Virus record (IMG/VR): IMGVR_UViG_3300046534_000160
Location: 1-22,070 of that record
From: a virus
Length of the DNA stretch: 22,070 nucleotides
Strand: one strand, 5' to 3'
A program made the translations under genes and the position numbers. Under the pieces are notes generated by a model. That model was not told the DNA's origin and searched no databases. It was given only the letters and a program-made list of their open reading frames with translations. This document shows positions 14,169 to 22,070 of the stretch, piece by piece; within the stretch, counting starts at the first letter, position 1, and the number at the start of each line of letters is the position of its first letter.

Positions 14169-16231
14169 TGTTTCAAAAAATCGAGAAGTACGGAACAATC
14201 AGACCGTTAACTGCTGGCAATAACGCCAACACGGAGCGTATGAAGTCGCTTGCTAATCTTGGCAACACGGCAAGCAATCTAGCTTTTGATATTGGCAAAA
14301 AGAAAAGAGTCAAAGAAGGCAAAATTGAAGGTGCTAAAGCTGGCACAGAAGCGGCTGAAACCGGTGTAGCACCAGAAGAGAAAGGCAGCTTTATACCTAG
14401 GATCTTTGATGATGCGTTTAACGATGCACAGCAAGGGGCATATCTTGCGTCTGTCGATAACCAAGCGATTACAAAGCTAAGTGAACTCGAGTCACAATTT
14501 GGTTATGACGTAGAAGGGTATCAGAAAACATCTAAGGGAATGCTTGACGGTTTAGTTAAGAACGCCCCAGAAGCTTATCGCCAACCATTAACCGAGTCTA
14601 TCAATAACTATATCTCTCGCGGAAGTATGCGAGTGAACAATAATATTGTTAAGCGTGGGCAGGAAGAGACTAAAAGCGAATTAGAGTCTGCAAGTAAATC
14701 ATACTCCGATAACGCCGCACGCTTTGCACAGTTAGGCGACTACGATCAAATGGAAGATATGATCGACAAGCTTGAACTTACGACTAAGGCGCGGGTATCT
14801 GCTGGCATAATCTCCAAAGAAGAAGGCGCAGAAACTGTCATGGGCGCTAGAAAAGAAGTGTTCAGGCAGGAAACTAAGCGAGATATTTTAGATACTGGCA
14901 GATCAAACTATAGTAAAGCGGTAAAAATGCTTGATGATTTTGAGCGTAAGACACCGCCTAACCATACCCCTGACGAACATGAAACAAATGTCGACTCAAT
15001 TAGGGCGGATTTGAGACGGCTTGAGCCCGAAAAGAAAAAGGCGAAGGAGTCTGGCGGCTGGCTTAAGAAAGCGACCGCATCGGTAGGAGCTGGTTTTACT
15101 CTTTCTAGTGCTGACAAAGCAGAAGGGGCTTCGTTGGTTGCTGGCACTGACAAGCAAGAAGATTACGAACGATTGGTTCAGGCCGATAACTTTTCGCGCC
15201 TACCCTCGTCACAACGCAATGCAATCTTGGGCCAGTTAAATGATGCGGGTACGCTACAGGCTCAAACTGACTTTATAGCCATGAACAAGATACATCAAAA
15301 TGTTCTTCAAATGGCTAAAGATGACGGTATGGCTTTAGCTGAAAGGCAAGGTATTGTAAACCCTGCTAGTATTGAAGGTGGCGACATGGCCGCACGCAAT
15401 GAGCAGGCAGAGGAGTTAAGCGAAAGATATGGCGTGACTGTAAGCCCGTTTAAAGTTAGTCAGATCGAATCGCTTGTAGAATCAATGGCCGACAAAACCC
15501 CATTAGAGAAAGCAGAGCTAGCTATGGGCCTTGGTGGTAATGAAGCCACTTACCGACAGCTAGACAAAAAGAATGCGTCGACCTTTGCCATGTTATCCGC
15601 ACGAGGCGATGAAGATATTGCTAAAGCCGTCTTTACAGGTGAAGAGCTGATTAAAACTAAGCAGTTTAAATTTCCGCCGCGTGAAAAATATATGGTTGAT
15701 GTTGAAGCCTATCTCGGTGAACCTGGCGAAGTGTATCAGGTTGAAGATAGAGCTATTATTATTAATGCCGCTCAAAACTACTACGCCACAATAGGTGACG
15801 AGGAGTATGACCCATCATCTATGGAAAAGGCATTGATAGCTATTACCGGCGGGATTGGTGTTGTTAATGGTCGTCGCGTTGAATTGCCGCAAGGCGTTGA
15901 GGGTGATGACCTGGATGACTTTTTTAACGAGATTAATCCAGAAATATTAAAACAGTTTGGCGGCTTACTTCACCCACATGATATAGATGATGTTCGTGAC
16001 GGCAATTTAGTATCTGTTGGTTCTGGGCGATACCAATTAGAAATCGAGGGTATGAGACAGTACAATAGAAAGCACGAACCCTTTGAAATTGAAATAACAC
16101 CAGAATTAATTATGGGCAATGAACAACTTAATCAAACCCCATTAGATAACGCAATGGCAGCCAATGTAGAGCGCTATAAAAAGGATCAATTAAGAAAGGC
16201 CGAAGCCGCTAAAAGACGGAGGGCCAGATAA
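14168..16231 (+). CDS. Internal virion protein, T7 gp15-like
   Basis: The 687-residue product is close in size to T7 gp15 (747). It is hydrophilic and almost wholly helical, with many Lys/Glu-rich stretches (for example about 265-300) and no signal or membrane segments. The C-terminus is a basic helix ending KAEAAKRRRAR. Such proteins form an ejectosome component that enters the periplasm. It lies between the small internal protein and the two genes that look like a split gp16, sharing a base with each neighbour (TAATG). The function is from order and composition. Confidence 0.75.
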   Translation: MFQKIEKYGTIRPLTAGNNANTERMKSLANLGNTASNLAFDIGKKKRVKEGKIEGAKAGTEAAETGVAPEEKGSFIPRIFDDAFNDAQQGAYLASVDNQAITKLSELESQFGYDVEGYQKTSKGMLDGLVKNAPEAYRQPLTESINNYISRGSMRVNNNIVKRGQEETKSELESASKSYSDNAARFAQLGDYDQMEDMIDKLELTTKARVSAGIISKEEGAETVMGARKEVFRQETKRDILDTGRSNYSKAVKMLDDFERKTPPNHTPDEHETNVDSIRADLRRLEPEKKKAKESGGWLKKATASVGAGFTLSSADKAEGASLVAGTDKQEDYERLVQADNFSRLPSSQRNAILGQLNDAGTLQAQTDFIAMNKIHQNVLQMAKDDGMALAERQGIVNPASIEGGDMAARNEQAEELSERYGVTVSPFKVSQIESLVESMADKTPLEKAELAMGLGGNEATYRQLDKKNASTFAMLSARGDEDIAKAVFTGEELIKTKQFKFPPREKYMVDVEAYLGEPGEVYQVEDRAIIINAAQNYYATIGDEEYDPSSMEKALIAITGGIGVVNGRRVELPQGVEGDDLDDFFNEINPEILKQFGGLLHPHDIDDVRDGNLVSVGSGRYQLEIEGMRQYNRKHEPFEIEITPELIMGNEQLNQTPLDNAMAANVERYKKDQLRKAEAAKRRRAR

Positions 16232-17994
16232 TGCCTTTTGTATCTGCGCGTGATGAACGTGTAAGGTCTACTGATTTAAATTTTCAGGAAGAGTTTAAGC
16301 CTAAATCGACTGCGGGAGAAGTTTACGAAGCATCTATAGGCTTAACCATAGATGAAGACCTTTCTATATCCTCAAAATTAAACCGTGAATCTTATCGAGA
16401 AAGAAAAGCTATAGTTAAAGGTTTGATTGAGTCCGGAGAGATTGACGGAAAAGATTACGTAGTCAGCGGGAATAGGGGAGCCACTCCTTTTTCTGGTGGC
16501 GGAGCTTCTACCTTTAATTATGATGCGCTATCGGAAAAGTACCCACAAGTACGCAAAGATAACGACCTTCGTGAAGAGCGAAACGCAACGCTTAAATCAC
16601 GAAGAGATTACGCTAACGATGTCTTTGAGCGCGGCCCCGGCTGGGCTAGAATTGCCGGCGCGGCTACAGTTTTTCCGCTCGACCCTGTATCAATTGCCAC
16701 CATGCCTATTGGGTATTCAGTTGGTGCAGCTAAAGGTTTGCACGCTGTAGGTAATGCCATGCTAAAAGTTGGCGCTACTGAAATGCTGGTAGAGACAGGC
16801 ATCCAAGGTTTCGTATATGGCCATAAGCAAGATATTGATTCACCTTACAGTTATCAGGAAGCGCTTACTAATATTGGCACAGCGGCTTTCGGCTCTGCGC
16901 TGCTGGCCGGTACAGGCATGGGCATTAAAGAATACATATCGAGCATACGAGCGAAGACCAAAGACTTACCTCAGTCTGAGCAGCTAGACTTTGCTGATGA
17001 AACGCTCGCACGCATGGAGGACACTTTAAGTAACAACCCTTTACGTAAAGAGGGTATGACATCGAAAGAGCTTGTTGAAGCCGATAAAGAATTTTTGACT
17101 GAGCTTGAAGTGCGTAGAACTAAGGTCGAACCCGTACAGGTTGAGCGTAAAGAATATGCTAAAATAGACGGCACGCCACAAGCCAGTAGCCGTGAATTGT
17201 CAGTAATGGACAGAATAGGTCAGGCAGAAGAATATAAGCAGGATTTGCTGGCCTATGAACAGAAAGTTGGGAAGATGAGTGAAGAGCTAAAAGATGTTGA
17301 GCCGTATTTTCCAGAAGAAACAGATTTTGATTTTCCAATAACCCATGATGGTGGAGTGATAGGAAAAATAGAGAACACTGGTGTATTCAAAGGAATTTTT
17401 GGGGAATCAGGTATTTCATCTAGCGGTGGATTAGGGACAGGAGGGGAACAAACTACTTTTTTCCCTAGAAAAGGAAAGGTTATGGGCGAGAGTGATGTCG
17501 ATATAGACTACGATGAATCAATAGAATGGCTAAAAAAACAGCATCCTGACGCTGATGAAAACGAAATTGATGGCCTTTACGATGTTGTAATGCGAGATAA
17601 AGACTTATTTGATATGGAATCAAACCCATTTGAAAGATTCGGGTTTGATGATTTAGGAGAGGCGTCATGGGAAGGTCAGAAGCTTAGGGGGCAATACGCA
17701 GCAAGTAAGGGCTATGATGCTGTAGCAATGCGAGACGAGACGGGGGTAAGTTATCTGCTCCCCTATGGGTCTCAAGCAAAAAAATCCCTTAAAAAATTAA
17801 ACGATTATGACGAAATTGAGGATCTAAAAAGTAAGACACCAAATAAAAGCGAGACAAAAACCAAAGAAACAGAAATTAAGCCGGGCGTATCAATAGAAAT
17901 TGATGGAATAAGGTACGACTCAAACGAATACATAAAAGGCATTGATTCTGAAATTGAAGGAATTGAAGCCGTTAACAGGTGCTTGTTAGGATGA
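16231..17994 (+). CDS. Internal virion protein (N-part of a gp16-like core protein) with C-terminal ART-like domain
   Basis: The 587-residue product has an N-terminal helical part, a hydrophobic Gly/Ala-rich region (about 137-230, including AGAATVFPLDPVSIATMPIG) that resembles the membrane-associated region of large podovirus internal proteins, a charged coiled-coil (about 245-355), and then a distinct domain at about 383-515. That domain has GVFKGIFGESG, the segment around WEGQKLRGQYAASKGYDAVAM and DETGVSYLLP, a pattern I recall from ADP-ribosyltransferase (ART-PolyVal) domains of phage polyvalent proteins. Its tail is polar and ends VNRCLLG. The stop overlaps the next ATG (ATGA). Catalytic residues of the ART fold cannot be pinned by eye. 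Confidence 0.7.
   Translation: MPFVSARDERVRSTDLNFQEEFKPKSTAGEVYEASIGLTIDEDLSISSKLNRESYRERKAIVKGLIESGEIDGKDYVVSGNRGATPFSGGGASTFNYDALSEKYPQVRKDNDLREERNATLKSRRDYANDVFERGPGWARIAGAATVFPLDPVSIATMPIGYSVGAAKGLHAVGNAMLKVGATEMLVETGIQGFVYGHKQDIDSPYSYQEALTNIGTAAFGSALLAGTGMGIKEYISSIRAKTKDLPQSEQLDFADETLARMEDTLSNNPLRKEGMTSKELVEADKEFLTELEVRRTKVEPVQVERKEYAKIDGTPQASSRELSVMDRIGQAEEYKQDLLAYEQKVGKMSEELKDVEPYFPEETDFDFPITHDGGVIGKIENTGVFKGIFGESGISSSGGLGTGGEQTTFFPRKGKVMGESDVDIDYDESIEWLKKQHPDADENEIDGLYDVVMRDKDLFDMESNPFERFGFDDLGEASWEGQKLRGQYAASKGYDAVAMRDETGVSYLLPYGSQAKKSLKKLNDYDEIEDLKSKTPNKSETKTKETEIKPGVSIEIDGIRYDSNEYIKGIDSEIEGIEAVNRCLLG
17377..17790 (+). other. Putative ADP-ribosyltransferase-like domain coding segment
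   Basis: This segment encodes residues 383-520 of the internal virion protein. The Gln483/Arg486 region (EGQKLRG), Tyr495-Asp496 (GYDAV) and Glu503 (RDETG) fit the conserved C-terminal part of ART-PolyVal-type domains as I remember them. All 12 glycine codons between residues 374 and 405 are GGA, GGG or GGT with no GGC, unlike the GGC-rich upstream half of the gene, hinting at a separate origin. The domain call is recognition plus inference. Confidence 0.5.
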
Positions 17995-20321
17995 ACCCTT
18001 GTATTAGTGCAGCGTTAAAGGCTGGGAAGATCACCAAAGACTTAGCGCAACGATTAGATTCAGCGGAAGATTTGAATTCTGCCATTGAATTTGAAACGCT
18101 AGGACTTGCACGCAATAAGCGCGAGGCCGCTATTCAAGGTGTTCGTGTGGCTGATGGGTGGGAGAAAGCTAAGTCTCACGAGAGAGGCACGTTTGACGGC
18201 ATATGGTCGCTGTTAGCTAGGGATATGACAGAGAAATCAGGGTACAACAATATTGACACCTTGCAACTGCATTACCAAGGCCGCTATCACTCAAAATTCC
18301 GTGAAGCATTAGGCGCTTTTAGAACTAAAAACTTCGGCCTATCTCAAGATAAAGAAGGTATTCATAAATTAATCAAAGCTATCTACGGTGAAACGGTAGA
18401 CGATCCGGAGATAATGAAGTTTGCTAAACAATGGGCCGACCTTGCTGACGAAATGAGATTAGACTTTAACGCGAAAGGCGGTTCAATTTCTAAGAATGAG
18501 AAGTGGTTATTGCCACAAGCGCATGATGCCAATAAGATACTAAAGAAAAAACTACCTGATCGCGGTTTGGCTGATTGGAAAGCTAAGATTGCATCCAAGC
18601 TAGATAGGTCGCAAATGCTAGATGACCTCGGCAAGCCGTTAAGTGATGCAGATTTAGACGAGGCATTAGATTATACGTTTGAGACTATCACTACCGGCGG
18701 GTTAAATAAGGCCAAAGATTTAAGTGTTCCACGATTAGGAAAAAAGCTTAGTCGTCGCGGTTCTGATAAACGCTTTCTATTCTTTAAAGATGCCGATTCA
18801 TGGATGCAATACAATGAAGAGTTTGGTACGGGCAATATATTTACCACGCTGACTGATCATATTGAATCAAAAGCTAACGATAACGCGATGATCGAAATAA
18901 TGGGGCCAAACCCGCAAGCAGCTTATGACACGCTCACGGCAATGGCAAAGAAGGAGGGCGGCTTAACTGAAATACAGGAGGCCAAACTTAACTCATTGTG
19001 GAATGTAGTTTCTGGCAAGGTTAATGCTGGTACATTAACGCTTGCTTCGGATATTGGTCAAGGAGTGAGGAACGCTATTACAGCCACTACTCTTGGCGGT
19101 GCAATGTTAAGCGCCACTTCGGACGTTGGCTTTCAGCTTATAGCGGCCAAGTCAAACAAAATACCGTTTGTTAAAGTTATGCGAACAATGGTCAAGCAGC
19201 TTAACCCAAAGAACGAAGCCGATAGAATGCTTGCCGCCCAAATAGGTTTGGGGTTGGATGAGTGGACGGATTTAGCTTCTAGCGCAAACCGATGGGCTGA
19301 CATGTACGGCACAGGTGGTACGGCCAAGGTTGCGGATTTTGTTATGCGTGCTTCGTTCTTGGCTCAATGGACGGATGCGGGGCGCAAGGCTTTTGGCATG
19401 GAGTTCGCCGCTAAATTAGCAAATGACTTCCCTAAAAAGTTCGCCGATCTTGACGATGGCTTTAAAAAACAGTTTAAAATATATGGCATTGATGATGCTG
19501 ACTGGGATAAGTTTAGGAAATCTAAAACCTTATCGAAAGGTAAGGCTAAGTTTGCAGACCTAACACCAAAAGAGGCCGCTAAATTCCATCAAATGGTAAT
19601 GAGTGAAACCAACTTCGCTGTGCCTACGCCTGATGCAAACACTAGACAGGTGACTACTGGCGGCTCAGAGAGGTCATCATTAGCAGGACAAGGCATAAGA
19701 ACAGTCACCAATCTTAAGTCGTTCCCTATTACTATTTTACAGACTCATTTTAAGAGGATGTTAAATCAAGAAGGTATGGGGAAACTACAGTATGCGGGGC
19801 TTATGTTGGGAGTGACTACTATTATGGGTGGCTTGGCTTTACAGCTTAAAGATGTTGCCGCAGGCAGAACCCCTAGGGATACAGGCTATGAGAGTGGCGA
19901 TGTGGATCAAATGAGAAAGTTTCTTATTGCCTCAATGACGCAGGGCGGCGGCTTGGGTATCGTTGGCGATTACGTTTTTTCTGATGTTAACCGATTTGGG
20001 GGTGGCCCGGTTGCTGGCATTACCGGCCCCACAGGTGAGTTAATCAGTAAAACAGCGGAGCTTACACTGGGGAACCTGCAACAACTGGGAGCGGGTGAAG
20101 ATACAAACTTTGCAGGCGAAGCTATACAGTACGCAAAGCGTTATACTCCTGACGTATGGCAGACAAGATTATTAACGGATGCAATGTATGACCAACTAAC
20201 TATCATGGCGGACCCAAGATTCAATAAGAAATTCAGTAGACAAATGAGAAAACGAAACAAAGAATACGGCCAAGATTATTGGTGGAAGAAAGGCGAAATT
20301 ACCCCGGAGTTTGCACAATGA
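17991..20321 (+). CDS. Large internal virion protein (C-part of a gp16-like core protein)
   Basis: The 776-residue product begins at ATG 17991 (TTAGG just before it, overlapping the previous stop as ATGA); the longer GTG 17979 reading has no better site. It is mostly helical, with two hydrophobic, Gly/Ala-rich stretches (about 345-385 and 600-620) that may insert into or cross the inner membrane, and a Gly-rich region with GGGLGIVGDYVF near 653-665. Together with the 587-residue protein before it, the sum (1363) is close to T7 gp16 (1318), so the pair may be a split gp16. It presumably forms part of the DNA ejection channel. No transglycosylase motif was seen. Confidence 0.72.
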   Translation: MNPCISAALKAGKITKDLAQRLDSAEDLNSAIEFETLGLARNKREAAIQGVRVADGWEKAKSHERGTFDGIWSLLARDMTEKSGYNNIDTLQLHYQGRYHSKFREALGAFRTKNFGLSQDKEGIHKLIKAIYGETVDDPEIMKFAKQWADLADEMRLDFNAKGGSISKNEKWLLPQAHDANKILKKKLPDRGLADWKAKIASKLDRSQMLDDLGKPLSDADLDEALDYTFETITTGGLNKAKDLSVPRLGKKLSRRGSDKRFLFFKDADSWMQYNEEFGTGNIFTTLTDHIESKANDNAMIEIMGPNPQAAYDTLTAMAKKEGGLTEIQEAKLNSLWNVVSGKVNAGTLTLASDIGQGVRNAITATTLGGAMLSATSDVGFQLIAAKSNKIPFVKVMRTMVKQLNPKNEADRMLAAQIGLGLDEWTDLASSANRWADMYGTGGTAKVADFVMRASFLAQWTDAGRKAFGMEFAAKLANDFPKKFADLDDGFKKQFKIYGIDDADWDKFRKSKTLSKGKAKFADLTPKEAAKFHQMVMSETNFAVPTPDANTRQVTTGGSERSSLAGQGIRTVTNLKSFPITILQTHFKRMLNQEGMGKLQYAGLMLGVTTIMGGLALQLKDVAAGRTPRDTGYESGDVDQMRKFLIASMTQGGGLGIVGDYVFSDVNRFGGGPVAGITGPTGELISKTAELTLGNLQQLGAGEDTNFAGEAIQYAKRYTPDVWQTRLLTDAMYDQLTIMADPRFNKKFSRQMRKRNKEYGQDYWWKKGEITPEFAQ

Positions 20322-21616
20322 CCATTTTAAATAGCGGAACACGAAACCAGTATGTCGCCACAAGTGGGCAGACTGTGTTTAATTATAACTTTGAGATAAC
20401 GGTGGCGGCTGATATTGTCGTTTATCAAGGCGACACGCTCCTGGCGCTCACAACTAATTACACGCTAACCGGCTTGGGTGTTGACACCGGAGGCACGGTG
20501 ACCTTAGTTACTGGGGCCACAACGGGCGATATTATTACTGTCTATCGCTTTACGGCAGCGGAACGCCTCACAGATTACCAGAACAGTGGGGATTTTTTGT
20601 CAGATGAAGTTAACTCTGACTTTGATAGATTGTGGGCAGTCATTCAAGAAAATACCACGTCATCTGATTTTTTCTTACAGTTAAAGCAGACGACCGCATT
20701 ATCTCTACCTTTTGAGCTTGATGAGCCTGTAGCAAGTAATATTCTTAGGTATAAATCTGACTTGTCGGGAATTGAAAGCGCTCCATTAAGCGCCATTCCA
20801 GACGCTGACGATGCTTCTGATTTATCTTACAGTAATGCTGGCTCAACATTGTCGGCCACTAACACAGAGGCCGCGATTGATGAGCTTGACGCTGAAAAGG
20901 CTAATTTAAGCGGCGCAGCTTTTACCGGCCCAATATCAACAATTACAACCAACACTGCGCTATCAGATGCGGCGGCAACACTTACAGCGGCTCAGTTGAT
21001 TGGCGGCGAATTTACTATCACGCCTACCGTTGCAAGAATACAGACTACTGATACAGCGGCTAACATTATTGCGGCTATGACTGATAGTGTGAACAATAGT
21101 AGCTTTAATACTACCATGATTAATTTAGCCGCTTTTGATGTAACTATTGCACCTGGCGTGGGTGTAACGCTAGTTAATAGCATGGTTGTTAATGGTGGTT
21201 CAGGCACATTTAGAGTTAGGCGTACAAGCCCTTCGACTGTTAGTATTACGCGTTTAGAAGCGGGGGGCGTATCTGCGCCACTCACTAAATACCACAAAAC
21301 CACAGCATTAACAATAACTGCAGGTGGCCTTGTAGCTTCGGCCCACGGTTTTGGAGTAATTCCTAACTTTGTAACTTGCCACATAAAATGCTTAACGGCA
21401 GACGGCGGGTTTTCTGTAGGGGATGTTCTTTTGCCGAATTTAAACAGCACTACTACGGGTTCAAATAATTTCACATCGATTTACTATGATTCCACTAACG
21501 TTTATTGTCGGTTTTCTAATTCTACATCAGCGTTTATCACGGGTGCAAAAAGTTCTGGCGGGGTTTCTACGCTTACTAATAGTCGATGGGAATTATATAT
21601 GGAGGTTTACGCATGA
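20318..21616 (+). CDS. Tail fibre with T7 gp17-type N-terminal anchor
   Basis: The 432-residue product opens with a T7-type fibre anchor (about 1-110): TSGQTVFNYNFEI, VVYQGDTLLAL, TVYRFTAAERLTDYQ and VNSDFDRLWAVIQE. A linker with TNTEAAIDELDAEKANLSGAAFTGP (about 181-205) is typical of trimeric fibre shafts. The C-terminal part from about 325, with SAHGFGVIPNFVTCHIKCLTADGG and a final SRWELYMEVYA, looks like a receptor-binding tip found in several bacteriophage fibres. The start is ATG 20318, overlapping the previous stop (ATGA). It binds the host surface; the receptor is unknown. Confidence 0.88.
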   Translation: MTILNSGTRNQYVATSGQTVFNYNFEITVAADIVVYQGDTLLALTTNYTLTGLGVDTGGTVTLVTGATTGDIITVYRFTAAERLTDYQNSGDFLSDEVNSDFDRLWAVIQENTTSSDFFLQLKQTTALSLPFELDEPVASNILRYKSDLSGIESAPLSAIPDADDASDLSYSNAGSTLSATNTEAAIDELDAEKANLSGAAFTGPISTITTNTALSDAAATLTAAQLIGGEFTITPTVARIQTTDTAANIIAAMTDSVNNSSFNTTMINLAAFDVTIAPGVGVTLVNSMVVNGGSGTFRVRRTSPSTVSITRLEAGGVSAPLTKYHKTTALTITAGGLVASAHGFGVIPNFVTCHIKCLTADGGFSVGDVLLPNLNSTTTGSNNFTSIYYDSTNVYCRFSNSTSAFITGAKSSGGVSTLTNSRWELYMEVYA

Positions 21617-21897
21617 ATATTAAATATTATGTAGATTTTGAAGGTAAGTATATCGGCGGGTTTGAAGGTTCGATTCCAGAAAGCGGCATTGAAGTGCCGA
21701 CACCCCCTAATCATGGGCTTGAGATATGGAACGGCTCAAGCTGGGATGACCGCATACTATCTAAGGATGAGCAAATTGCAGCTATAGAATCAACGGCTAC
21801 GGCTAGATGGTTGAGGATGGGGCCGCTTGGTGACGCAATCGCTCTTGCTGAGCTGCAGAATATTGAGGATCAGATAGAGGTTATCCGAAATGCTTAG
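21613..21897 (+). CDS. Small protein after the fibre, possible fibre-assembly protein
   Basis: The 94-residue product, from ATG 21613 (ATGA with the fibre stop, GGAGG at 21600-21604), begins MNIKYYVDFEGKYIGGFEG, continues IEVPTPPNHGLEIWNGSSW, and ends in a helix LAELQNIEDQIEVIRNA. Its pattern 'YVD..G.Y.GGF' and 'W.G..W' followed by a C-terminal helix recurs in small proteins encoded behind phage tail fibres, some annotated as tail fibre assembly proteins. The role is inferred from this and from position. Confidence 0.6.
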   Translation: MNIKYYVDFEGKYIGGFEGSIPESGIEVPTPPNHGLEIWNGSSWDDRILSKDEQIAAIESTATARWLRMGPLGDAIALAELQNIEDQIEVIRNA

Positions 21898-21912
21898 CAG
21901 GTTTTATTGCAG

Positions 21913-21944
21913 AATTAAAAAAGCCGCCCGGTTAAAAGGGCGGC
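21913..21944 (-). terminator. Intrinsic terminator for a minus-strand transcript
   Basis: GCCGCCC (21923-21929) and GGGCGGC (21938-21944) form a 7-bp GC stem with an 8-nt loop. On the + strand AAAAAA (21917-21922) precedes the stem and no T run follows it, so on the minus strand the hairpin is followed by TTTTTTAATT, the classic terminator form. It would end transcription of the minus-strand gene at the right edge. Confidence 0.75.
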
Positions 21945-21986
21945 AACAGAGGAAATCTTATAATTCGATTTGACGTTAATCATACA

Positions 21987-22070
21987 CTATTTTTTATCAG
22001 TTAGCCGCTTCCAATCTTCAAGGTTGCATGTGGCCTCGATTGCCTCGCATTTTAATTGATCTTTAACTGC
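21987..22070 (-). CDS. 3' end of a minus-strand gene, cut by the window
   Basis: On the minus strand the frame is open from the window edge for 27 codons and ends with TAG at 21989-21987; the peptide ends EATCNLEDWKRLTDKK and has two cysteines (AVKDQLKCEAIEATC). A minus-oriented intrinsic terminator 43 bases downstream supports a real converging gene. The fragment is too short to assign to a family. It marks the end of the rightward structural operon. Confidence 0.5.
   Translation of the reverse strand, partial: AVKDQLKCEAIEATCNLEDWKRLTDKK

Noticed and set aside
17979-17994. Possible programmed frameshift joining the two internal virion genes
   Set aside because: No slippery heptamer is present, and the ATGA overlap with TTAGG before it is enough to explain restart.
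20992-21474. 160-codon minus-strand ORF within the tail fibre
   Set aside because: It is antisense to Thr/Ala/Gly-rich codons, which commonly leave long open shadows, and has no supporting signals.
1-22070. tRNA genes, CRISPR arrays, insertion sequences, integrase or attachment sites
   Set aside because: None was seen on reading; no cloverleaf, spaced direct repeats, transposase or recombinase motifs were found.

Overview
This window is one structural module of a short-tailed (podovirus-type) double-stranded DNA phage or prophage. Almost every gene lies on the + strand and the genes are very tightly packed: many consecutive genes share their stop and start bases (ATGA, GTGA or TAATG). The terminase, T7-type portal, scaffold, capsid, two tail-tube genes, three or four internal virion genes and a tail fibre with a T7-type anchor appear in the canonical T7-like order. 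The Shine-Dalgarno sites (AGGAG-like), the sigma70-like promoters and the moderate GC content (judged by eye, not counted) suggest a proteobacterial host, most likely a marine or aquatic gammaproteobacterium; that is an inference. No integrase, repressor, phage RNA polymerase, replication gene, tRNA or CRISPR array is visible, so lytic phage and prophage cannot be told apart here.

Layout. 1-2025 is a lysis-like region: the end of a DUF5675 protein, a structured leader with an extended -10 promoter, a tiny membrane peptide, a GTA-type three-helix holin, a second small membrane protein and two small proteins of unknown role. 2053-3868 is a receptor or capsule module: an SGNH hydrolase with an intact catalytic set, a small protein resembling the Rcc01079 head-spike base of the Rhodobacter gene transfer agent, and a coiled-coil protein. 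3890-4587 holds four small accessory ORFs, one zinc-ribbon-like. 4577-6335 encodes the small and large terminase subunits. 6323-9429 encodes a putative permuted papain-like protein, a small basic protein, the portal, a Bbp19-like protein and the scaffold. 9426-10748 is a self-contained capsid unit, with its own promoter, a hairpin leader, the major capsid protein, a putative decoration protein and an intrinsic terminator. 10775-13761 encodes the tail-tube adaptor, the nozzle and a cupin-like protein. 13758-20321 encodes the ejected internal virion proteins, one of which carries a putative ADP-ribosyltransferase domain. 20318-21897 encodes the tail fibre and a possible fibre-assembly protein. 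The window closes with a minus-strand terminator and the 3' end of a converging minus-strand gene.

How it works together. The terminase packages DNA through the portal into a capsid built on the scaffold. The adaptor and nozzle form the short tail, the fibre binds the host, and the internal proteins are presumably ejected to span the envelope. The holin-like proteins would release progeny. The most interesting points are the ADP-ribosyltransferase-like domain inside an apparently ejected virion protein, next to what looks like a split T7 gp16-type gene, and the SGNH hydrolase plus GTA-type spike-base pair. All family assignments are from reading the protein sequences, not from searches.
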